Shown piece after piece: positions 44,314 through 54,900 of a stretch of DNA of 64,000 nucleotides (positions are counted from its first letter, which is position 1; every line of letters starts with the position of its first letter). A model generated the notes under the pieces. It saw only the letters and a list, made by a program, of their open reading frames with translations. It made no database searches and was not told the DNA's origin. The translations under genes and the position numbers were made by a program. Source of the DNA: [Clostridium] saccharolyticum WM1 (lineage in GTDB: Bacteria > Bacillota > Clostridia > Lachnospirales > Lachnospiraceae); the NCBI RefSeq assembly GCF_000144625.1, contig NC_014376.1:2480001-2544000 (forward strand), given 5' to 3'.

Positions 44314-44333
44314 AATAACTGCTCCTTTCCTTC

Positions 44334-44813
44334 CTAAGTAGCTTCCGGTTCCAGTACAATCTTCAGTTTCTTAAGGGCCCGGTAAAGCCTGGCCTTAACG
44401 GTGCTTACATTCATTTCCAGAATCTCAGCGATTTCTTCCAGCTTCCATTCCTCGATATATTTTAATATCACAATGGTCCGGTCCTTCTCTTCCAGGGAAC
44501 TTAAAAGCTCTAAATAATCATCCTCTTTATAGTGATCTTCCTGGGGAATCTCTACCTCATCAAGGCTCACTCTGTCCGTTTTCTGCTTTCTTAAATAATC
44601 GATGGATGCATTTATGACGATCCGGTAAATCCAGGTGGACAGATAGTTTTCTTGTCTCAGCTTCCTGCACTCCTTAATTACGCGGTAGGCACTTTCCTGA
44701 ACGATATCCAGGGCATCCTGTTCATTTTTTACATAGCTGTACGCAAGCCGGTAATACGACTCATAATTTTTCAAGAGGATCCGCTCCGCCTCTGCCTCAA
44801 TCTTTTGTTTCAT
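44334..44813 (-). CDS. sigV: ECF sigma factor, SigV-like
   Basis: A 159-residue extracytoplasmic-function sigma factor. Region 2 is YYRLAYSYVKNEQDALDIVQESAYRVIKECRKL with the STWIYRIVINASIDYLRK helix; region 4 is LEEKDRTIVILKYIEEWKLEEIAEILEMNVSTVKARLYRALKKL. The RsiV-type partner downstream suggests a SigV role in the cell-envelope/lysozyme response. GAGAGGAGG precedes the start. An ECF-type promoter upstream suggests that the factor activates its own operon. Confidence 0.88.
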   Translation of the reverse strand: MKQKIEAEAERILLKNYESYYRLAYSYVKNEQDALDIVQESAYRVIKECRKLRQENYLSTWIYRIVINASIDYLRKQKTDRVSLDEVEIPQEDHYKEDDYLELLSSLEEKDRTIVILKYIEEWKLEEIAEILEMNVSTVKARLYRALKKLKIVLEPEAT

Positions 44814-44840
44814 TTTTTCCTCCTCTCTGGGGTTCTATCT

Positions 44841-44872
44841 ATTAGACGTATTATAACTCAATAAAAGTTGCA
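44841..44872 (-). promoter_or_regulatory. Autoregulatory ECF promoter of the sigV-rsiV operon
   Basis: On the minus strand TGCAACTTT (44864-44872) resembles an ECF -35 and CGTCTAAT (rc of 44841-44848) a typical ECF -10, with 18 bases between CAAC and CGTC, slightly longer than usual. It ends about 30 bases before the sigV start. Confidence 0.6.
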
Positions 44873-44879
44873 TGTTTAC

Positions 44880-44918
44880 AAAAAAAGAAAAGACTCTCAT
44901 GAGCCTTTCCTTTTTTCA
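44880..44918 (-). terminator. Terminator of the spoIIGA-sigE operon
   Basis: On the minus strand AAAAAAGGAAAGGCTC-ATGA-GAGTCTTTTCTTTTTTT forms a hairpin with a long T-tail, just after the sigE stop at 44928. Confidence 0.75.
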
Positions 44919-44927
44919 GCTAAAATA

Positions 44928-45668
44928 TCATTCAAACCGTACGATTTCTTTTTTCAGTCTCTTCATGATTTTCTTTTCCAGTCTGGAGATATAGGACTGG
45001 GAAATGCCCAATAAATCCGCCACTTCCTTCTGGGTCATTTCCTCTCCTTCCTCATCTGTTAATCCAAACCGAAGCTCCACAATCTTCCGCTCCCTAGGGC
45101 TTAAGCGGCTGATAGCGGTATTCAGCAGGTTTCGTTCCACCTCGGTTTCTAAATCTTTATAAATCACATCCTCCTCAGTTCCAAGAATATCTGATAAAAG
45201 GAGCTCGTTGCCATCCCAATCCACATTCAAAGGTTCATCAATGGAAACCTCCATTTTTGTCTTATTGTTCCGGCGCAGATACATGAGTATTTCGTTTTCA
45301 ATGCAGCGGGAGGCATAGGTAGCCAGCTTGATGTTTTTGTTGGGATTAAAGGTATTAATGGCCTTAATGAGCCCTATGGTTCCTATGGAAATCAAATCCT
45401 CCACCCCAACACTGGTGTTATCAAACTTCTTCGCTATGTAGACCACAAGCCGGAGATTATGTTCAATCAACTCGGATTTAGCCCTCTGGTCGTCATCACT
45501 TCCAAGAAGGGCAATGATCTGCGCCTCTTTTTCATTATCCAGAGGCGGAGGAAGGATATCTGCTCCTCCTATGTAATGGATCTCTCCCTGGTTTGGCATC
45601 ATCAGCGTTTTAAATGTTGGAATTGCCTTAAATTGAAAACGGTTTGGTACGGACACTTTTATAATCAT
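44928..45668 (-). CDS. sigE: Sporulation sigma factor SigE (pro-sigma E)
   Basis: The early mother-cell sigma factor, 246 residues. The hydrophobic/basic N-terminus (about residues 1-27) is the pro-sequence removed by Spo[23 protein letters not shown] follows as in other SigE proteins. Region 2 ([35 protein letters not shown]) and region 4 ([44 protein letters not shown]) are intact. AAAGGAGAGAG precedes the start. It lies 28 bases after spoIIGA. Confidence 0.96.
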   Translation of the reverse strand: MIIKVSVPNRFQFKAIPTFKTLMMPNQGEIHYIGGADILPPPLDNEKEAQIIALLGSDDDQRAKSELIEHNLRLVVYIAKKFDNTSVGVEDLISIGTIGLIKAINTFNPNKNIKLATYASRCIENEILMYLRRNNKTKMEVSIDEPLNVDWDGNELLLSDILGTEEDVIYKDLETEVERNLLNTAISRLSPRERKIVELRFGLTDEEGEEMTQKEVADLLGISQSYISRLEKKIMKRLKKEIVRFE

Positions 45669-45696
45669 GCGATACTCTCTCCTTTACATCATTCAC

Positions 45697-46533
45697 TCAC
45701 TCTTCATGCAGCAGCATCTGATACTCTCCTTTTTCGGATAATGCCTTTTTGCATACAGCCACCAGAGGCCGCTCAATCACCTTCACTTCATCCCCTTGAC
45801 GTACCTCCATCTCATCTAAAAAGATTCCAGGCAGAACGCCGTCACTTTTCCCGACACTTCCAAAGGGAATATAGACGACCTCCGATACACTTTCGCATAT
45901 CTCCCGGACAGCCTCATAGGTCACAACATGAACGGCACGGCGGCTCACCGGCTCATACAGCCTGTTTCCCGTATCAAGAAGTGCCGTTACTACCTTTTTT
46001 TTCCCTCTGTAATGCATGGTAACTTCATAAAAATTGCTCTTTCCCTTTAGCATGGCGGAAATCTGCCGCAGAAAGCAGCGGATTCCAAAGTAAGTACCCG
46101 CTGCCAAAAAAATCAACCGGTAAAAGGGTATGGCCTTCTGACCATTTCCTCTAAGAATCTGTTCTATATAATAGCCGGCCTTCGTATGCTGATATAGGGC
46201 ATCCATAATTCCTGCTACCGTAACCGCGGACAGATAAAGAACCCCTACTGCTTTCCCGATTTCCTTTGGTCTTTTTACGTCGAAAGCCGTCACCACCATC
46301 AGGGTGCTTACCGCTAAATAGGTAAATACCATTTCAAGCCACAGGGGTAAAAATGGAAAAGCGGCAGCAAATACAGCCCACGCTGCCCCCAAAATAGCCC
46401 CAAGAATCATTCTCCACCATATAAGGCGGTACTTCATCCCCCGTCTCACAATGGATAAGACCAGAAAATCCATGGCAAAATTAGTTAAGAACAACACATC
46501 AATGTACAGGTTTATTTCCGTCGCCGCTTTCAC
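45697..46533 (-). CDS. spoIIGA: Sporulation sigma-E processing peptidase SpoIIGA
   Basis: A membrane aspartic protease that activates pro-SigE after septation. About five membrane helices occupy the first 150 residues, beginning INLYIDVLFLTNFAMDFLVL. The soluble C-terminal domain has the catalytic LLDTGNRLYEP (Asp-Thr-Gly). The start is uncertain. The ATG at 46590 lies within the promoter and cannot be used; transcription should begin near 46545. GTG 46533 gives VKAATEINLYIDVLF and 278 residues, preceded by AGGG and overlapped by AGGAGGTG. The strong AGGAGG might instead serve a rare codon such as the ACG at 46521. Confidence 0.92.
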   Translation of the reverse strand: MKAATEINLYIDVLFLTNFAMDFLVLSIVRRGMKYRLIWWRMILGAILGAAWAVFAAAFPFLPLWLEMVFTYLAVSTLMVVTAFDVKRPKEIGKAVGVLYLSAVTVAGIMDALYQHTKAGYYIEQILRGNGQKAIPFYRLIFLAAGTYFGIRCFLRQISAMLKGKSNFYEVTMHYRGKKKVVTALLDTGNRLYEPVSRRAVHVVTYEAVREICESVSEVVYIPFGSVGKSDGVLPGIFLDEMEVRQGDEVKVIERPLVAVCKKALSEKGEYQMLLHEE

Positions 46534-46551
46534 CTCCTGCCCTGTACGAAC

Positions 46552-46585
46552 ATTATAGCCAGTAAGCCATTCAGAATTTGTCAAA
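46552..46585 (-). promoter_or_regulatory. spoIIG promoter with long spacer and Spo0A box
   Basis: On the minus strand TTGACA (46579-46584) and TATAAT (46552-46557) are both perfect but 21 bp apart, too far for ordinary sigma-A use. The B. subtilis spoIIG promoter has the same oddity (22 bp) and needs Spo0A~P. TTTGTCAAA (46577-46585), matching the TTTGTCRAA Spo0A box, overlaps the -35. Confidence 0.8.
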
Positions 46586-46748
46586 ACCATGGGGATGATT
46601 CCAATTTTTTATCGCCTTTTTCCATCCTGACACGGCATATGCCGACAGATTCCTACAGACCACACGTTCCCCTTTCGTCCTTCCTGTCCCTGTTCCTGAC
46701 AAATGGACAAAATATAAAAATGAGGTATCCTCCCACACTGCGCAAGAA

Positions 46749-46795
46749 AAAACAGCCGGACACAGCATTTTCTGCCATGTTCGACTGTTTTTCAC
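46749..46795 (-). terminator. Terminator downstream of valS
   Basis: AAAAAACAGCCGGACACAGCA pairs imperfectly with TGCCATGTTCGACTGTTTTT, followed on the minus strand by a T-run, about 40 bases after the valS stop. The remaining 46,591-46,748 gap contains no gene I can support. Confidence 0.72.
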
Positions 46796-46831
46796 ATTCT
46801 ATTCCGGATTGTCGATTTACAAGACCAGGAT

Positions 46832-49471
46832 TTATGAAAGCTGGGAAAGCCTATCTTTCACCTGTTCCATCATCTGAGCATATTTCTCAAGCTTTGCTTT
46901 TTCCTCTTCGATCTTTGCCGCCGGAGCCTTGCTAACGAACTTTTCGTTGCTAAGCATCCCTTGGACACGGGACAATTCCTTGCTTAAACGCTCTTCTTCT
47001 TTCTTTAACCGCTCAATTTCTTTTTCAATATCCACCAGCTCTGCAAAAGGCATGTAAATAACTGCCTGATGGATCACTGCGGATACCGCATCGTCTGCTA
47101 TGCCGCTTTTATCCTTCTGCAGATATACTTCTCCGGCATAACCCAGTGTGGCAAAGAACACCTTGCTGTGTTCAAAAATATCAAGAATCTCCTGATTTTC
47201 AGAAACAACATATACCTTTGCCTTTCTGCTTGGCGGAACGTTCATGGAAGTGCGTACGTTCCGGATCCCTCTTACGGCTTCCTTAATGGTTTCCACCGCA
47301 TGTTCCTCTGTTTCAAAGCTCCAATCCTCCCGGTATTCCGGCCAGCTGGAAATCATAATGGACTCTTCCTCCTCCTGGAGATTGCAGAAGATTTCCTCCG
47401 TAAGGAAGGGCATATAAGGATGGAGAAGCTTTAAGGAGTTGATCAACACGGTTTTTAAGGTCCAGATGGCTGCCGCCTTTGTTTTATCCTCATCGTCCCA
47501 CAGCCTTGGCTTTACCATCTCAATATACCAATCGCAGAATTCCTCCCAGATAAAGTCATAAACCTTCTGAAGGGCAATTCCCAGCTCATATTTATCCAGG
47601 TTTTCTGTCACATCCTTTGCAAGGGTGTTCGCCTTTGACAGGATCCATTTGTCCGCAATGGTAAGTTCTTTAAGTTCTGCCTTGGCATCCGGTGCCTTTT
47701 CAATATTCATCATAATGAAACGGGATGCATTCCAAACTTTATTGGCAAAGTTTCTGCTTGCCTCTACGCGCTCCCAGTAAAAACGCATGTCATTGCCAGG
47801 TGCATTACCGGTGATCAGAGTCATTCGCAGGGCATCGGCACCGTACTTTTCGATAACCTCCAGAGGATCGATTCCATTTCCCAGGGATTTGCTCATCTTG
47901 CGGCCTTCCGAATCCCTTACCAGGCCGTGGATCAGCACCGTATGAAAAGGAAGCTTTCCGGTCTGCTCGATTCCGGAAAATACCATGCGGATAACCCAGA
48001 AGAAAATTATATCGTAGCCTGTAACCAGCACATCAGTTGGGTAGAAGTACTCTAAATCCTCTGTTTTTTCTGGCCAGCCTAAGGTGGAGAAAGGCCAGAG
48101 AGCAGAGGAAAACCAGGTATCAAGGGTATCCTCATCCTGAGTCAGATGGGTTCCTCCGCATTTGGGACATACTGTGGGAACTTCTTTTGATACGATGATC
48201 TCTCCGCACTGGTCACAATAATATGCCGGGATCCGATGTCCCCACCAAAGTTGCCTGGAAATACACCAGTCACGGATATTTTCCAGCCAGTGAAGATAGA
48301 TCTTATCAAACCTCTCGGGAACGAATTTCAGCTTTTCTGTTTTTAACGCTTCAATTGCCGGCTTAGCCATCTCCTCCATCTTGACAAACCACTGCTGTTT
48401 TACCATAGGCTCTACGGTGGTCTTACACCGGTCATGGGTCCCTACTGCATGGGTATGGGGAGCCACCTTCACCAAAAGCCCCAGTTCCTCAAGATCCTTA
48501 ACCATTGCCTTTCTGGCTTCATACCGCTCCATGCCGTGATACTTGCTGCCTGGAAGGTTAATGGTCGCATCGTCATTCATGATGTTGATTTCTGGAAGGC
48601 GGTGTCTCTTTCCTACCTCAAAGTCATTGGGGTCGTGGGCTGGTGTGATCTTTACGCAGCCGGTTCCGAACTCTTTATCCACATAGGCATCTGCAACAAC
48701 CGGTATTTCCCGGTCTGTAAGGGGAAGCTTCAGCATCTTGCCAACCAGGTCCTGGTACCGCTCATCTTCCGGATTGACTGCCACAGCAGTATCTCCAAGA
48801 AGAGTTTCCGGTCTGGTGGTGGCTATCTCCACAAACCTCCCCTCTTCTCCGGCAATGGGATACTTGATGTGCCAGAAGAAACCATTCTGGTCCTCATGCT
48901 CCACTTCTGCATCTGAAATAGAAGTCTGGCATACAGGACACCAGTTTACAATACGGGAGCCCTTGTAAATATAGCCCTTTTCGTATAAACGGATGAAAAC
49001 CTCCTGTACGGCTTCAGAGCAGCCTTCATCCATGGTAAAACGCTCCCTGTCCCAGTCAGCAGAGGAGCCCATCTTATGAAGCTGGTTGATGATCCTTCCG
49101 CCGTATTCTTTTCTCCAGTCCCAGCATTTTTCCAGGAATCCGTCCCTGCCCAGTTCCTCTTTGTCTATCCCCTGTTTCTTTAAACTCTCTATCACCTTGA
49201 CTTCCGTAGCAATGGCCGCATGGTCCGTACCCGGCTGCCAAAGAGCCTCATAGCCCTGCATCCTCTTATAGCGGATCAGTATATCCTGCATGGTGTTATC
49301 CAGAGCGTGGCCCATGTGAAGCTGTCCCGTAATATTGGGCGGCGGCATTACAATGGTAAAGGGCTTTTTATCCTTATTGGGCTGTGCACGAAAATACTTC
49401 TTATCCAGCCATTTCTCATAAAGTTTTCCTTCAATTCCCGCCGGATTATAGGTTTTTTCCAATTCTTTCAT
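46832..49471 (-). CDS. valS: Valyl-tRNA synthetase
   Basis: Class I synthetase charging tRNA-Val, 879 residues. The HIGH motif is [13 protein letters not shown] (about residue 45); the KMSKS motif is [14 protein letters not shown] (about 525). The editing domain lies between them, with two Cys pairs (WCPVCQ; CDQCGE...CPKCGG) that bind zinc. The C-terminal 70 residues form the usual coiled coil ([21 protein letters not shown]). The start is ATG 49471 after GGAAGGAGATAATC; an in-frame codon at 49546 precedes it without support. A T-box leader controls it. Confidence 0.97.
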   Translation of the reverse strand: MKELEKTYNPAGIEGKLYEKWLDKKYFRAQPNKDKKPFTIVMPPPNITGQLHMGHALDNTMQDILIRYKRMQGYEALWQPGTDHAAIATEVKVIESLKKQGIDKEELGRDGFLEKCWDWRKEYGGRIINQLHKMGSSADWDRERFTMDEGCSEAVQEVFIRLYEKGYIYKGSRIVNWCPVCQTSISDAEVEHEDQNGFFWHIKYPIAGEEGRFVEIATTRPETLLGDTAVAVNPEDERYQDLVGKMLKLPLTDREIPVVADAYVDKEFGTGCVKITPAHDPNDFEVGKRHRLPEINIMNDDATINLPGSKYHGMERYEARKAMVKDLEELGLLVKVAPHTHAVGTHDRCKTTVEPMVKQQWFVKMEEMAKPAIEALKTEKLKFVPERFDKIYLHWLENIRDWCISRQLWWGHRIPAYYCDQCGEIIVSKEVPTVCPKCGGTHLTQDEDTLDTWFSSALWPFSTLGWPEKTEDLEYFYPTDVLVTGYDIIFFWVIRMVFSGIEQTGKLPFHTVLIHGLVRDSEGRKMSKSLGNGIDPLEVIEKYGADALRMTLITGNAPGNDMRFYWERVEASRNFANKVWNASRFIMMNIEKAPDAKAELKELTIADKWILSKANTLAKDVTENLDKYELGIALQKVYDFIWEEFCDWYIEMVKPRLWDDEDKTKAAAIWTLKTVLINSLKLLHPYMPFLTEEIFCNLQEEEESIMISSWPEYREDWSFETEEHAVETIKEAVRGIRNVRTSMNVPPSRKAKVYVVSENQEILDIFEHSKVFFATLGYAGEVYLQKDKSGIADDAVSAVIHQAVIYMPFAELVDIEKEIERLKKEEERLSKELSRVQGMLSNEKFVSKAPAAKIEEEKAKLEKYAQMMEQVKDRLSQLS

Positions 49472-49595
49472 GATTATCTCCTTCCTACTGACCGCCCCAT
49501 ATTGCCCAGGGCGTATATCTTTCTTCTGATGGTGGCAGTGAAACAAAGACGCTTGCGCCGGGCTCTTTTTGATTCATGAGACGTAACTTCTTACG

Positions 49596-49905
49596 AAAAA
49601 AAAGCCCTCTGCATCTCCAGGATGCAAAGGGCGAATCAACGCGGTACCACCTTTATTCATATGGCAGAACAGCCATACCTCATGCAGCCTGTAACGCAGC
49701 CAAGCGTGAAAGCCTACTGAATCTGGATCTTAAAATTTCAGCCTTCCGGTTCTGAAGCTACCTTCCGCATATACTTCCTTAACCGTCTTTCAGCCGGTGG
49801 ACGGTTTTCTCTTTCAGGGTTATAAGCGTACTCCTCTTCTTCTCTACCTTTTCCTTATTCCCACCCATGCTTTTGAGGCTTCAAGGTATGCCTGCATGGT
49901 GTTTT
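49596..49905 (-). promoter_or_regulatory. T-box riboswitch of valS
   Basis: On the minus strand the T-box core AAAGGTGGTACCGCG lies at 49640-49654, followed directly by a terminator hairpin (GCCCTTTGCATC / GATGCAGAGGGC, then T8) at 49596-49633. About 250 bases of structured leader precede it, corresponding to Stem I to III. Uncharged tRNA-Val would stabilise the antiterminator and switch valS on. I did not assign the specifier codon. Confidence 0.93.
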
Positions 49906-49945
49906 CTTATATACCTTGTAATGATAGTGTTTTTTAACGGTTTTG

Positions 49946-50761
49946 TCAAGACATAATATTCCTGTATTCCTGTTTCCACTTCCGGATAAGCTCACCAGCC
50001 CCCTGGAAGCGCTTAATAGGATCCTTTTGAAACAGCTGTTCCAGTTCCTGAAGGCTGTCCGCCTGGGCCGCCAGAGCTTGTGCGCTTTCCTTTTCCCTTT
50101 GGCACTCCTCTTTTAGCTCATCAGTAAGAAGAGCCTGAAACCGTTCATTTAACACCAGACCCGGGTTCCACTGGGCCAGATGACATATCCGTTTTAAAAC
50201 ATCACCGTTTTTCACCAGATCAAAGGATTTCTGATATGCCTGGCAGGCTTTGTCCGTCATAAACAGCCTGGCGTAAGCCGCTCCCAGGTTATTGTAGATT
50301 TTTGACTGAAAGGCGTCATCCATTCGGTCCCCTTTTGGAAGGTCAAGGATCCGGCCGTATTCAGCAACTGCCTTTCCATATTGTTTTCTGGAAAACAGAT
50401 AATCTGCCTTTGCCTTTAAAAATTCCGGTGCAGGCATCCGCCGGTAAGCCGCCAGGCCCTGCTGGAACCGGCTTACCTCAGAAGCGGTATAGTAATCGCA
50501 TTCATGAAGGATCATGGCAAGAAGCTCGTCCGGCTCCTCACCGCTTTGCTGCCACTTTTCCAGCCTGGCAGCCAGAAAAGCCATATCCAGATCCTCCCTG
50601 ATAAACCGGATCAGATTCTGGTCCACAAACTGATCCATAACCAGCAAAGGATTATTGTAAATAGCATAGCAAAGCTCCTGAGAGGAAAACAGGCGGACTC
50701 CCAGGCCTTCAAAATAAAAGGGGTGTTTCACCGGTTCCTGCCGGCAAAGAATCAGACTCAT
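49946..50761 (-). CDS. TPR-like hypothetical protein of the DUF5716/DUF5717 operon
   Basis: A 271-residue protein of unknown function. It begins MSLILCRQEPVKHPFYFEGLGVRLFSSQELCYAI and has no signal peptide or membrane segment. Residues 115-195 look like two TPR-type helix pairs (YLFSRKQYGKAVAEYGRILDL; IYNNLGAAYARLFMTDKACQAYQKSFDL). The C-terminus is helical and rich in Glu/Gln/Lys. Its ATG overlaps the stop of the DUF5716 gene (ATGA), so it is translated with it. It is likely an adaptor in the same complex. Confidence 0.7.
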   Translation of the reverse strand: MSLILCRQEPVKHPFYFEGLGVRLFSSQELCYAIYNNPLLVMDQFVDQNLIRFIREDLDMAFLAARLEKWQQSGEEPDELLAMILHECDYYTASEVSRFQQGLAAYRRMPAPEFLKAKADYLFSRKQYGKAVAEYGRILDLPKGDRMDDAFQSKIYNNLGAAYARLFMTDKACQAYQKSFDLVKNGDVLKRICHLAQWNPGLVLNERFQALLTDELKEECQREKESAQALAAQADSLQELEQLFQKDPIKRFQGAGELIRKWKQEYRNIMS

Positions 50762-51981
50762 AGCATAACCTCTTGCCTTATTACGGCTTCTGTCGCCGGA
50801 AACAGCTCACCAAAGCCTTTATCCTTCAGTACCACTGCCATGGTTTTTTCATCCAGAAATCCAAAGCTGATCCCTATACGCAAGGTCCTGTCCTGCCGGC
50901 GGGGAAATCCTTCCAACGGAATCTTTATCAGCCGTTTCTGCTTTGGATCCATAGGCGTCACCATAAATTCCACGTAATCCTGATGGTCCACAATAAGATC
51001 CACGGTGCTCTTCGCCTCATACCAGCTGTCTCCGGCGGCAGCTACCACCAACTGGCTTTCCCGTTCCTTGTGAAGCACTCTCATGGAAACTGTGGAACGA
51101 AGCCGTCCCTGACAGATGCAGGTAAAGGGATATGGAGTCTTTTCCTGAAGATAATCCATTCCTTTAAACGCCGCACCCCTGGCAAACAGTTCCGGCTCCA
51201 TATAAACCTTCCGCCGGGAGCACAATATCTTCATGGAATCCGTCGCCCAGTCGTGGCGCTCAAATCCTTTTCCCGTCAGGAATATGGAGGAAAATAATTT
51301 CTTCTGGAGAAGTCTTTCCGCACAGGAGCTTAAGATTTTATCTGCCAGCTTTCCTCCGGAGACCGTGTCCAGAATATCCAGATTAAAGCTTTCCTCCAAA
51401 GCTTCATCCTCCGCAATCACCATCATCTTTCGCAGCCCTCTCTGTACCTTGAGCTCGTGGTAGTGAAACGCGTCTTCCGATAAATCAAACACGCCTACCT
51501 GATTGCTCCATACCTCTTTTTTCTGGCTGAGGGCATAATATACAAAGCTTTCCGTGTGGCTTATGATGTGCACCCGATCTCTTGGAATCTCCAGAAAGTC
51601 TGCGCAGTACATGATTGCGTCCATGAGTTTTCCATCCACCTTCTGCATGGTGATTACCAGCTGCTTCACCTCTTCGCAAAAGAACTCCTCCATGGGAAGC
51701 TTTAAAATCTTCTTTAAAAACATCTTTAAAAGGTCAAGACCTTCGTATTTGGTTCCGCCCAGTGTAGCGGTCCCTTCTTTCCTAACCATTTTTATCAGCT
51801 TGTCTACAATAATGCCTTCTCCTACAAGGGTATAGGCATAAGCCTCTTCCCCTACAAACCAGGCATCTTCATCCTTCTTCCTACAGATGACCGTAGGAAG
51901 GCACCATGATTTTTCCCTGTCATGGCAGCATATGCGGGTATAGGCATCGCAAAGGTCAAGCCCTATTATCAGTCCGTCCAT
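50758..51981 (-). CDS. DUF5716 family protein, actin/Hsp70-like (ASKHA) fold
   Basis: A 407-residue cytoplasmic protein. GLIIGLDLCDAYTRIC at the N-terminus resembles the phosphate-1 motif of Hsp70/actin ATPases, QVGVFDLSEDAFHYHELKV (about 175-193) the phosphate-2 motif, and SSIFLTGKGFERHDWATDSMKIL the adenosine motif. The phosphate-2 glycines of Hsp70 (DLGGGT) are replaced by DLSEDA, so ATP hydrolysis may be weak or lost. I recall this as DUF5716, found in Lachnospiraceae. It lies 16 bases after the DUF5717 gene and overlaps the TPR gene. Function unknown. Confidence 0.72.
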   Translation of the reverse strand: MDGLIIGLDLCDAYTRICCHDREKSWCLPTVICRKKDEDAWFVGEEAYAYTLVGEGIIVDKLIKMVRKEGTATLGGTKYEGLDLLKMFLKKILKLPMEEFFCEEVKQLVITMQKVDGKLMDAIMYCADFLEIPRDRVHIISHTESFVYYALSQKKEVWSNQVGVFDLSEDAFHYHELKVQRGLRKMMVIAEDEALEESFNLDILDTVSGGKLADKILSSCAERLLQKKLFSSIFLTGKGFERHDWATDSMKILCSRRKVYMEPELFARGAAFKGMDYLQEKTPYPFTCICQGRLRSTVSMRVLHKERESQLVVAAAGDSWYEAKSTVDLIVDHQDYVEFMVTPMDPKQKRLIKIPLEGFPRRQDRTLRIGISFGFLDEKTMAVVLKDKGFGELFPATEAVIRQEVML

Positions 51982-51997
51982 TGACAGCCCCCTTATC

Positions 51998-54900
51998 TTA
52001 CTTCAGTGGAAATAATTCTTCTGCAGCCGCATTCTTCATTAAATACTCCTGCATCCGTTTTTTCAGCCCATTCTCATCCTTTAAGCTTAAGGACAGGCTC
52101 ATATCATTCAAACAGGCAAACCTGCTGTCCGAAGCCTTGAAGGAGATCCCGGTATCGCAGCTGACACTGCCTTCCTTTTTCACGACCCATGCTTCATCAA
52201 TAAGCTCTCTTACCTGATATTCCATGATCTCGCCTTCAAACAAAATTTTCTGCTTGACAAAGACCCCCTGGTACATCCGGGAAATATCCTCACTGTGGAA
52301 TTCCTCTTCGTCGGGAAGAATCCTCACCTTAAGCTCCACCTTGGAATCCCGGCCCCCGCAGTACTGGATCATGGCCTTGTCCATGATATCCTCCGGCATT
52401 GGAACATATTTGGAAAGAGTCTTAAAATACGGAAACACAAACCCCTCTTCCAGAAGGAAAGAAACCGTATTCCGGCACAGCTTCTGCTGCTCTTCGTCAA
52501 GAGAAGAAAGACGGGAATAATATTTTGTGACTGCCAGCAAATAAATGGTGGGAAGACGGCCTTTTAAGGAAGCGGACCGGACCGTTCCTTCCAGATAATC
52601 AAATACCTTTTCCTCCGGCTCCTTATCCTCCATAAAGTACTCCGTACATTTGATGGTAAAATAAGCTTTTACGATCATATCGCTGGTTTCCTTACGGCTC
52701 CGGTAAAGGCCAAACACCTTATCAAGCTTTGAACTGCAGCCGGAAAACATCATCTGGGCTGTCAGGCGCTCTTCCAGATCGTATGTTTCCACATGCTCGG
52801 CAACCCCCTTCTTAAGCACGTGATACATCTGATCCGTCAGGCCATTAAAATGCTCGCATAAGTAGTCAAGGATTACGCCGTCACTTTTTCCTTCCCTGAA
52901 AACATCATAAGCCAGCTGTAAGAGCAAAGGATCTTCATCAAACAGATTCTTTAGTATCATTTTCGAACATAGCTCATGAAGCCGTTCCGCAGATATCCCT
53001 TCACTGCCAAATTCCCGGATCATCAGGAACGCCTCTTCCATGTAATTGTTACGGATGAGTGTGTTTAAGACGCTTATCCTCTCCTGCTTTAAAAGGACCT
53101 TTTTGTCAAGCTTAAGCAGATATCCGGCCCCTTCTCCCTCTTCTTCCCGGGCATCTGCCTGTTTCTGATAAAACTCAATGACTCTGGAAAGGAGGTTCTT
53201 CTGATAAAGAGGCCGCAGTTTTTTATCTTCCAGCGTGCTCTCTAATATCTTTACCTCTATCCTGTCTGAGGCCCCCTCCGCCAGGATCCGTTCGCAGGCC
53301 CGAAGCCGGAGCATAAAATGCTCCGGATACACTTCAAAGCAACGGTCTTCCAGTTCCGGACGGTCCATGACCTGTTCTTTTTTATAGGGAATGCCAGCAT
53401 ACCGATTACCAAAGCCATCTTGAAAAAGCAAAATGCTGTGTTCTGAAAACAGCGGCACATAGGCAACACCATCGTTAAGAAGAAAGGCATCCTCCTCTGT
53501 CATTTCCTCATAGCACACAATGACGTACTTCATCTTTTTATTGCTGCACTCCACCCGGTAGGACCGGAGAATGGAGGGCAATACCATAGCCATGGGAAGG
53601 TCTATCACATCCTTTAATATCATCCGCTCATAAATCCCGGCAAGCTGCTTGTCAATCCTGGACTCAAACAGCTGTTCCGTGGCAAATTTCTCAATGGTTC
53701 GTTCATAGGCCTGATAAAGAGGATCCCCAGGCTCCAGATATACCAGAACATTTTTATAAAGGACCGCCCTGCTATGGAGATCCAGTTCATTACCTCCGTA
53801 GGAAAAATAAAGGAGAACTTCCTTTGGGAGAAGATAACAGTAATTTCCCGGCAAGGCGTATAGATAATATTCATACAGCCGCGTCAGACTGATCCCTGCT
53901 TTTACCCCCTTTTCATACCAGGCAAAAGCTTCTGCCATCCGGCATTCTCCTTTGATCAGCAGGGCACAAATGGCCTCAAGCACTTCCTTGATGGGATATT
54001 CTTCGTATAGTTGAACCAGCATCCGGTATTGCAGCCGGTTGAAATGCTTCGCAGCCAGGGTAAGCTTTGATACGGCAACCGCCAGATTTTTTTCTACCAG
54101 TCCTTTCCCGGCACAATGGGTAAGGATCTGAAGCTCCATGGGTCCTATGGTTCTTATGGACTCCGGTGCCCGGTTTAATATCCTGCAGCCCCAGACATAG
54201 AAAAACGGGCTTCTGACACCCATTTGAAACTGTTTTTTCGCCATGGAAAACAAGGCCGGCAGATTCTCAAACATCCTGTTATCCAGCTTCATGAGCAGCA
54301 AAAAAAGCCAGAAGAGCCGTCTGTCTTCTTCCAGATATTTTTTCATAAGACGGATGAGTGATTCCTTCTGGTACTCGTCCGGCTGCACATTTAGGCGCAG
54401 GAACTGGTAATAGCAGTAAATCTCTTTTTTTTCCTGACGCTCCTTTAGAATCTCATCCCTGCATTCATCAAGGAGCAGGGCTGCCTTTGATGGATTTCCC
54501 TGCCCAAGGAATATCTCAGCCCGGAATAGTTTAAGAAGGCTGCTTTCCCCTTTCATCAGTTCGATTTCATCAAGAGCCCTTCCCATCTCATCATAAAGAA
54601 TGTTTAAATCCTTCCGCCCGTACTCCTCTTCCAGGCGAAGCCGCAAAAAACGGCCAAAGGCTTCCTTGGCAAAAGCATCTTCAGCTGATATCCCCCCGCC
54701 TGGGTTATTAACCGCCAAAACCGGTATAACAAATTGATCTTCGATCCCTGTTATGAGAATCCTTCCGAAATTCTCTCCCTGATGCATACGCTCCGGATGA
54801 ACCAGAAAAGGAACCATACACTCCTCTTCTTCAAAATCCTGCTCCCCAAGGGTTTTCCTTGGCAACTCTATAAAATCACAGTCTGTTGTAACTTCCAGGT

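Noticed and set aside
46534..46590. ATG 46590 as the SpoIIGA start
   Set aside because: It lies upstream of the -35 element of the spoIIG promoter, so it would not be in the main transcript.
46571..46795. 74-codon open frame on - between valS and spoIIGA
   Set aside because: It overlaps the valS terminator and the spoIIG promoter, with no ribosome-binding site and no similarity I recognise.
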